The notes beneath the pieces are model-generated. The model was not told the DNA's origin. It worked only from the letters and a program-made list of their open reading frames with translations, and searched no databases. A program made the position numbers and the translations under genes. From Lutispora sp. (GTDB lineage: Bacteria; Bacillota; Clostridia; Lutisporales; Lutisporaceae), in NCBI GenBank assembly GCA_030834765.1, contig JAUQXG010000301.1, forward strand, positions 1 through 10,424: 10,424 bases of DNA, written 5' to 3'. Below are positions 6,092 to 10,424 of this stretch, piece by piece (positions within the stretch are counted from its first letter, which is position 1; every line of letters starts with the position of its first letter).

Positions 6092-7682
6092 ATCTATAGC
6101 TTGCGTTAAGTGCTTTAAGCAGGGTACGAACATCATATTGATGCGGTGTTACAGGACAAATCTTTTTATCCATACCTAGTAAGGTGTAAACTGCAATTCT
6201 TGCAGCCCGAACAGAATATTCCTCAGTAAATACCATATCCTCAGGGATTTCAACAAATTGGCTGATCATAGCGAAATTAGTTGAGCCTTCCGGAACTACA
6301 CGAGGACGATCCTTCATAGCGCGAGGTTGAAACATTGAAATAATATATGGCATCATGCAAGGTATTACATTAACCACACTACTCATAAGTTCATCATAGT
6401 GTTCTTCAAAGTGCAATTGATGAATGAGTTCTGTGAGAATTTCTTCTCCTGTGCATTCACGCATAGGCTTCTTCACATAATCGCCAACCTTGTCGGTATA
6501 AAGACCATAGCCCCAGAAAATTGTGGTATCCTCTGGTTGATTTTTAAAATGAGGCTGTGCAGCAACGACAATTGACATGAGCCAGCTTGAATCCTTGAAG
6601 GTCATCAATGCACCGCTACCTGGCACATTTCGAGAGAATTTTTCGATTAATTTTAGGAATTTGTTGCCTTTGCAAGTAACGGTAAAGGACTCCCAATTGG
6701 ATTTTTCAGCATTTCCAAAGAATGGATTTGGATTGCCAAGACCCTCTTTTTTTGCTGCAATTTTAGCCCAAAGATCACCGGACATAGGATTTTCAGCTTT
6801 GAATACAGGTGCTTTTTTCAAGGAGCCAAGGGTTGCATTGTCAGTCATGCAGCCATTGCTGATGATGCAAAGATCTCCATCGTGAAGCTGAATCATCCCA
6901 ACTCCATTTTCATCTTCATAATGAATCGCTACAACAGTGATATCGCTGCCAGGTTCAAAATCCAGATCAGTAACCTTGTATTTTAAGCTAAAATCAACTT
7001 CATGACCTTCAAGATGAGCCTTTAATGGCATAATAATTGATTCATATTGATTATAAGTTGTTCTTGTTACGCCTTCTAGTGTTTGAATACGTGAGAATTC
7101 AAATATCATACGCTGCATATAACGTTTAAATTCAAATAAGCTTGACCATTTTTGGAATGCAAAGGTTGTTTGCCACATATACCAAAAGTTGGTTTCAAAA
7201 AAGTGTGGTGTTGATGCAAACCAATCTGAAATTTTTAAGTGATCAAGTTTTTCTTCTGGCGTAATCAAAAGCTTGCCTAGTGCCATACGATCTGCATTAT
7301 TAAATCCCATGGACAGCACATCTAAAACTTCACCAGTTTTATTAATCAATCTTGCATTTGCATGAGTTGGATGTGTATGATCAAATGCAAGAATTTCATC
7401 ACACACTGACATACCTTCATGGTCAAGTGATGGAATGGAACTGAGCAGCTCCCATGTGTTTTCATAAGTTTCTTCATTCAGCATTCTGCCGCCACGGCAA
7501 ACATAGCCGTCTTTAGCATTTCCGGCGCCATCGTTACTACCTCCAAGTAGATTCATACCTTCTAAAATATGAATATTTCTGCCTGGAAAATCGCAGTCGC
7601 GAATAAGATAAGATGCACCTGCTAAGGAGGCAAGACCTCCACCTACAAAATATATTTGTTTGTCTCCATAATCTTTTTTCAT
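6090..7682 (-). CDS. Oleate hydratase (MCRA family), divergent Met-for-Glu type
   Basis: A 530-residue FAD-dependent fatty acid double-bond hydratase (PF06100), which turns oleate into 10-hydroxystearate and similar acids. In other bacteria this is linked to detoxification of unsaturated fatty acids. The N-terminal dinucleotide fold is YFVGGGLASLAG (residues 11-22), with ILEGMNLLGGS after it. Family motifs include SSIPSLD, ETNFWYMWQTTFAFQKW (about 163-179) and TTYNQYESIIMPL (Y210 and Y213). The well-known RGGREM motif reads RGGRML (63-68), so M67 replaces the glutamate that many members carry there. The longest ORF starts at 7727. ATG 7682 is preferred because GGAGGT (7690-7695) lies seven bases before it and the fold then begins normally. 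It follows a TetR-type regulator gene on the same strand. Family is certain; substrate range is inferred. Confidence 0.93.
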   Translation of the reverse strand: MKKDYGDKQIYFVGGGLASLAGASYLIRDCDFPGRNIHILEGMNLLGGSNDGAGNAKDGYVCRGGRMLNEETYENTWELLSSIPSLDHEGMSVCDEILAFDHTHPTHANARLINKTGEVLDVLSMGFNNADRMALGKLLITPEEKLDHLKISDWFASTPHFFETNFWYMWQTTFAFQKWSSLFEFKRYMQRMIFEFSRIQTLEGVTRTTYNQYESIIMPLKAHLEGHEVDFSLKYKVTDLDFEPGSDITVVAIHYEDENGVGMIQLHDGDLCIISNGCMTDNATLGSLKKAPVFKAENPMSGDLWAKIAAKKEGLGNPNPFFGNAEKSNWESFTVTCKGNKFLKLIEKFSRNVPGSGALMTFKDSSWLMSIVVAAQPHFKNQPEDTTIFWGYGLYTDKVGDYVKKPMRECTGEEILTELIHQLHFEEHYDELMSSVVNVIPCMMPYIISMFQPRAMKDRPRVVPEGSTNFAMISQFVEIPEDMVFTEEYSVRAARIAVYTLLGMDKKICPVTPHQYDVRTLLKALNASYR

Positions 7683-7697
7683 TACATTTACCTCCAA

Positions 7698-7734
7698 ATA
7701 TTGATTTATTTTTGTTTGTGTAATCAATATACAA
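7698..7734 (-). promoter_or_regulatory. Inverted repeats before the oleate hydratase gene, candidate operator or leader hairpin
   Basis: ATATTGATT (7698-7706) and AATCAATAT (7722-7730) are a perfect nine-base inverted repeat around a 15-base spacer, ending two bases from the binding site GGAGGT (7690-7695). An overlapping imperfect 19-base palindrome (7716-7734, TTGTGTAAT C AATATACAA, 7 of 9 pairs) has the size of TetR operators. Either could bind the regulator encoded at 7870-8427; the first could also fold in mRNA. No clean -35/-10 pair could be fixed here. Confidence 0.35.
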
Positions 7735-7755
7735 TCTCAGCAGTTGAATTAAAAT

Positions 7756-7806
7756 AGACATCATTGGCTCTATGTATAAAGCTTATACATAGAGCCAATG
7801 ATGTCT
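7756..7806. repeat. Perfect 24-base inverted repeat with three-base loop between tetR and oleate hydratase genes
   Basis: Arms 7756-7779 and 7783-7806 are exactly complementary over 24 bases and are separated only by AGC. The left arm begins AGACATCATTGG. On the minus strand the hairpin is followed by ATTTTAATT, a poor U tail, and is preceded by seven T, the reverse of a usual terminator. It may still end the tetR transcript, or may be an operator or the remnant of a small repeat element. One copy only in this window. Confidence 0.85.
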
Positions 7807-7869
7807 AAAAAAATTTGCTTAGTAAGAATAAATTAAGTCATTCATCCCGATTACTTCAATCAGTAGAAA

Positions 7870-8427
7870 TTAAACTTCAATATATTTCTGAATAGCTCTG
7901 CTGATGTCCCCATCTACGAGCTTACTTAACTTTTCAATAATATGTTCCGGGTTCTCTGTTGCACCAGCTTTTAGCCATTCCAATAACAGACTAACGAAAG
8001 CATAACTGTAGAAGTTTGCAATAAAAGTCTTATCTTCCTTAGAAATCCTGATTTCTTTAGACAATTCTTCTACTACACCATACAATAAATCAAAAGTGAC
8101 ACTATATAAAAATTGCTCAAGGTGATCTCTGCCTAATGAGCAAAAGGTACTCAAGCAAAAGGCTTTGTTTGCTTCTACATATTGAAAGACTTTTAAAAAT
8201 CCTATCTGCCATCTTTCATAGGTCTTGTAGTCAGCTATAGCCTCCAATGCCTCTGTTTTAAATACCCAACCAAGCAATTCATAAATATCTTGAAAGTGAT
8301 AGTAAAAGGTTTGGCGATTGACACCACAATCTGCAACAACATCCTTTACAGTGATGTTAGTCAAAGAAGATTTACTCATTAGTTTTTTCAGGGAAACAGC
8401 TAATTGTTTTTTTGTCATGAGGGACAT
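7870..8427 (-). CDS. TetR/AcrR-family transcriptional regulator
   Basis: A 185-residue DNA-binding regulator. The N-terminal helix-turn-helix is complete: LTNITVKDVVADCGVNRQ then TFYYHFQDIYELL (about 22-53), with the TFYYHF recognition segment typical of the family. The C-terminal ligand/dimer domain resembles the DhaS-type (TetR_C_7) group, with FCSLGRDHLEQFLY and a YSYAFVSLLLEWLKAG helix. ATG 8427 is chosen since AGGAG (8437-8441 on this strand) lies nine bases before it; the ATG at 8436 directly touches the site. It has its own promoter (8501-8528) and is followed on the same strand by oleate hydratase, its likely target. A fatty acid or related ligand is a reasonable guess only. Family is sure. 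Confidence 0.92.
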   Translation of the reverse strand: MSLMTKKQLAVSLKKLMSKSSLTNITVKDVVADCGVNRQTFYYHFQDIYELLGWVFKTEALEAIADYKTYERWQIGFLKVFQYVEANKAFCLSTFCSLGRDHLEQFLYSVTFDLLYGVVEELSKEIRISKEDKTFIANFYSYAFVSLLLEWLKAGATENPEHIIEKLSKLVDGDISRAIQKYIEV

Positions 8428-8500
8428 AATGAACATCTCCTAATTATATTTTTAGCATATATGCAGAAGAGCCGATGAGAGATTTTTGTGCCTAAGGTAA

Positions 8501-8528
8501 ATTATAAATGAAATAATTCTTTTTTCAA
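8501..8528 (-). promoter_or_regulatory. Promoter of the tetR-type gene
   Basis: On the minus strand TTGAAA (8528-8523), a 16-base spacer and a perfect TATAAT (8506-8501). The predicted start is near 8494, about 65 bases before ATG 8427. Confidence 0.65.
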
Positions 8529-8540
8529 GCTCCATCCATA

Positions 8541-8654
8541 ATAAGTGCTATTATGAAGCTGAGCTGATTATTGATATGTTATTAGTCTTCTGATAGGATG
8601 ATAGTAAATAGGAAAACATAGAATAATCAGCTAAAGGCTGCGCTTAACACTTAT
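8541..8654 (+). promoter_or_regulatory. Nested inverted repeats before thpR, candidate structured leader or operator
   Basis: Four sets of arms nest around one centre: ATAAGTG/CACTTAT (8541-8547, 8648-8654), AAGC/GCTT (8556-8559, 8642-8645), AGCTGATTATT/AATAATCAGCT (8562-8572, 8622-8632, perfect 11 bases) and TATGTT/AACATA (8575-8580, 8615-8620). The outer arm ends three bases before the thpR binding site. It matches no riboswitch class I know. If transcription starts upstream it is a structured leader; if it starts near 8606 the 11-base repeats flank the promoter and may be operators. Confidence 0.45.
8571..8599 (+). promoter_or_regulatory. Candidate promoter of thpR inside the nested repeats
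   Basis: TTGATA (8571-8576), 17-base spacer, TAGGAT (8594-8599). The -35 box is five of six, the -10 box four of six. It starts at the last bases of the left 11-base repeat. No better plus-strand promoter is evident upstream. Confidence 0.4.
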
Positions 8655-8673
8655 AACAAGGAGGAGTTTTTTT

Positions 8674-9216
8674 ATGCGTGCTTTTTTTGCTATAGAATTT
8701 CCAGAAAGTATAAAGGAATATTTGAATCAACTTCAAATGTCAATAAAAGAAAAAAGCATATCTGGCAATTTTACTAGAAAAGAAAACTTTCATCTGACTC
8801 TCCGATTTATTGGAGAAATAAATAATAATGAATTCATTAAATTCAAAGAATCTATTGATGAAATCGCACTAAATCAAAAGGACTTTCACTTAACCATCAA
8901 CAAATTAGGGTACTTCTCTAGAGGCAACAAAAAGATTGTTTGGGCCGGAATTCAGCCTGATGAAATGCTGAATCAATTATATTCTAAATTAGAACGATCA
9001 CTAGAATATAAAGGGTATAAAGCGGAAGAAAAAAAGTATGTTCCGCATATCACAATAGGCAGAGAAATCGTGCTTGCCGAAGAGTTTAATAAAATAGAAC
9101 AGACAGTTAATATGGATAAAGCCGTACTAACAGTAAAAAAAGTATCATTAATGGAAAGTGCCAGATTAAATGGTGAATTAAAATATATCCCGCTTTATTC
9201 AAAAGAATTTAGCTAA
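8674..9216 (+). CDS. thpR: RNA 2',3'-cyclic phosphodiesterase (LigT/2H family)
   Basis: A 180-residue 2H phosphoesterase that opens RNA 2',3'-cyclic phosphates; older names describe 2'-5' RNA ligase activity. It is cytoplasmic. Both catalytic motifs are present: HLTL (H40, T42) followed by RFIGEI, and HITIGR (H125, T127). The N-terminal MRAFFAIEFPE strand and the C-terminal VKKVSLMESARLNGELKYIPLY strand are typical of the family, as is the length. ATG 8674 has AAGGAGGAG at 8658-8666, an excellent site. It stands alone on the plus strand, divergent from the tetR-type gene, behind a region of nested inverted repeats, and ends at a bidirectional terminator. An extra FHLT (72-74 region) is not a catalytic motif by position. 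Identification is firm; the native RNA substrate is unknown. Confidence 0.94.
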   Translation: MRAFFAIEFPESIKEYLNQLQMSIKEKSISGNFTRKENFHLTLRFIGEINNNEFIKFKESIDEIALNQKDFHLTINKLGYFSRGNKKIVWAGIQPDEMLNQLYSKLERSLEYKGYKAEEKKYVPHITIGREIVLAEEFNKIEQTVNMDKAVLTVKKVSLMESARLNGELKYIPLYSKEFS

Positions 9217-9258
9217 CAATTCTTTGAGATAGAAAAAATAATGAGATGGAAATAGATA

Positions 9259-9297
9259 AGAATAGGGACCGGTGCCATCACCGATCCCTATTCTTTC
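9259..9297. terminator. Bidirectional terminator between thpR and the ABC permease gene
   Basis: Arms 9259-9274 and 9279-9294 pair over 16 bases with one mismatch (C9269 with A9284) around a CCAT loop. The stem is GC-rich for this DNA and is followed by TTCTTTCA on the plus strand and CTTATCTATTT on the minus strand. It covers the last codons and stop of the minus-strand permease. Confidence 0.9.
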
Positions 9298-10424
9298 ATA
9301 GCTTCAAGTGCACTAAGCTTCATCGCTCTTCTTGCCGGATAATAGCCTGATATCAATCCGATCAATGTAGTGAAAATCAAGGCTCCTAATGCCAGCCACA
9401 TGGGGATTATGGAGGTCTTGCTGGGGCCGCCCTGAGGTCCATAGAAGTTTATCAGGGCAAAGCCGGCAGAGTTAAGTATATATGATACGCCATAGCTTAA
9501 GCCAAGGCCAAGAATGCCTCCGAAAAATCCTATCATTCCCGATTCAAATAAAAATAGTTTCTTTATATCCTTTATAGAGGCTCCGATAACTTTCATGATG
9601 CCTATTTCCCTTGTTCGCTCATAAATAGACATGATCATGGTATTGGTTATACCAATAGAAGCAACAAGCAAAGATACTCCACCTATGGCTCCGAGTACCA
9701 TTTGTATTCCAGCAGCGGTTTTTTGCATGGATTCTAGGATATCTGTCAAACTGTCTGCCTGATAGCCTGCATCTTTTATTTGTTGTTGAACATCCTGAAC
9801 ATTATTAATTTTCTCCACTTTTACAAGTATTTTTGAATAACCTTTTATATTTAACATTTCATTAGGCTTTTTACCTTTGTTGAAATCCTTTATTAATTTC
9901 TTTAAATGGTCTATTGGCATAAAGACATTATAGGCATATTCATAGCCACCGCCCTCAAGTATTCCTGCAGGCTTTATTACATATGTCACTGGTTTCTTAG
10001 TTTGTCCAGTACCATCACCGCTTGGATAGTTCTCTCCATAAGACATATCAAGGGATAAGGAAAGCTTATCCTTCATAAGATCTATTTGAGGAGGTCCTGA
10101 CATATATCCATAGTTAGACTTTGGATTATAGAAGGAGTTTTGTATTTCGCTTCCAAATACCATGCTCATGGTATCACCATCTTGAAGCAGCCTTCCTTGG
10201 GCAACCTTTAAGCTTAATTCCTCCAACATATTTGGACTAATTCCCTGAAGTTGCGCATAGCTTACATATTTTCCACTGACGATCTTTCCTGAAGTTTCAA
10301 TAAAGGGTATTACCGCTTTTACGCCAGGTATCTTTGAGAAGCTTGCCACTGCCTTATCATCAAGTTCCAGCTGCTTTTGACCTCCTCCTTGGCTACCGCC
10401 AGGCCCGTACATTCCATCAAAGCC
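9288..10424 (-). CDS. ABC transporter permease, MacB/FtsX type, C-terminal part
   Basis: The permease subunit of a MacB-like ABC transporter. The frame is open through the window edge (codons before the ATG at 10412 read Gly-Phe-Asp-Gly), so the gene is cut at its 5' end; 378 residues are present. The lost part should hold the first membrane helix and the start of the extracellular MacB core domain. What is seen: a Gly-rich stretch (MYGPGGSQGGGQ), the extracellular domain with SKIPGVKAVIPF, and then the FtsX domain with three helices. The latter includes SLLVASIGITNTMIMSIYERTREIGIMKVIGA (typed here as family-typical segments around NTMIMSIYERTREIG) and the final YYPARRAMKLSALEAMKE. Such permeases work with an ATPase, normally encoded just upstream, outside this window. 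The substrate cannot be told. Confidence 0.93.
   Translation of the reverse strand, partial: GFDGMYGPGGSQGGGQKQLELDDKAVASFSKIPGVKAVIPFIETSGKIVSGKYVSYAQLQGISPNMLEELSLKVAQGRLLQDGDTMSMVFGSEIQNSFYNPKSNYGYMSGPPQIDLMKDKLSLSLDMSYGENYPSGDGTGQTKKPVTYVIKPAGILEGGGYEYAYNVFMPIDHLKKLIKDFNKGKKPNEMLNIKGYSKILVKVEKINNVQDVQQQIKDAGYQADSLTDILESMQKTAAGIQMVLGAIGGVSLLVASIGITNTMIMSIYERTREIGIMKVIGASIKDIKKLFLFESGMIGFFGGILGLGLSYGVSYILNSAGFALINFYGPQGGPSKTSIIPMWLALGALIFTTLIGLISGYYPARRAMKLSALEAMKE

Noticed and set aside
6577..6885. Plus-strand 102-codon frame within the oleate hydratase gene
   Set aside because: Antisense shadow of a firmly identified gene; no motif of its own.
7537..7764. Minus-strand 75-codon frame overlapping the oleate hydratase start
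   Set aside because: It runs through the binding site and the first codons of the hydratase in another frame; rich in Arg/Tyr/Ser in a random-looking way.

Overview
The window is AT-rich DNA with strong AGGAGG-type ribosome binding sites, several TTG start codons and hairpin-plus-T terminators. Together with the protein families (ammonia-dependent AsnA, a bactofilin operon, a 630-residue YgiQ-family protein, a TetR/oleate hydratase pair) this points to a low-GC Gram-positive, most likely a Clostridia member. I cannot name the species. I see no tRNA, rRNA, CRISPR array, insertion sequence or phage gene. It reads as ordinary chromosome with several transcription units and unusually rich hairpin structure between them.

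Layout. 1-605: the 3' part of asnA and its terminator. 606-974: a gene-poor leader with a promoter-like element, a small intrinsic terminator and a 22-codon TTG-initiated leader ORF whose stop overlaps the next start. 975-2615: a radical SAM enzyme with CX4CX2C cluster spacing, then an M50-type membrane metalloprotease. 2583-2645: a very long hairpin between convergent units. 2654-3411 (minus): a one-pass membrane/coiled-coil protein followed by a bactofilin. 3631-6004: a promoter, a small three-helix membrane protein and a YgiQ-family radical SAM protein, closed by a bidirectional terminator. 6090-8427 (minus): a TetR-family regulator and then a divergent oleate hydratase, with two inverted repeats between them. 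8541-9216: a structured or operator-like region and thpR. 9259-9297: a bidirectional terminator. 9288-10424 (minus): the C-terminal part of a MacB/FtsX-type ABC permease that runs off the window.

How the genes relate. TetR plus oleate hydratase is a plausible self-contained fatty-acid response unit, since the enzyme hydrates and detoxifies unsaturated fatty acids. The membrane/coiled-coil protein and bactofilin look like an envelope or cell-shape pair that has lost, or never had, the usual M23 peptidase domain. The leader ORF, radical SAM enzyme and M50 protease lie in sequence on one strand. The best candidates for something undescribed are this leader-controlled radical SAM/M50 unit and the structured region before thpR; both are inferences from sequence alone. 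Several starts were moved from the longest ORF to positions supported by ribosome binding sites (1893, 3031, 3411, 3752, 7682, 8427).
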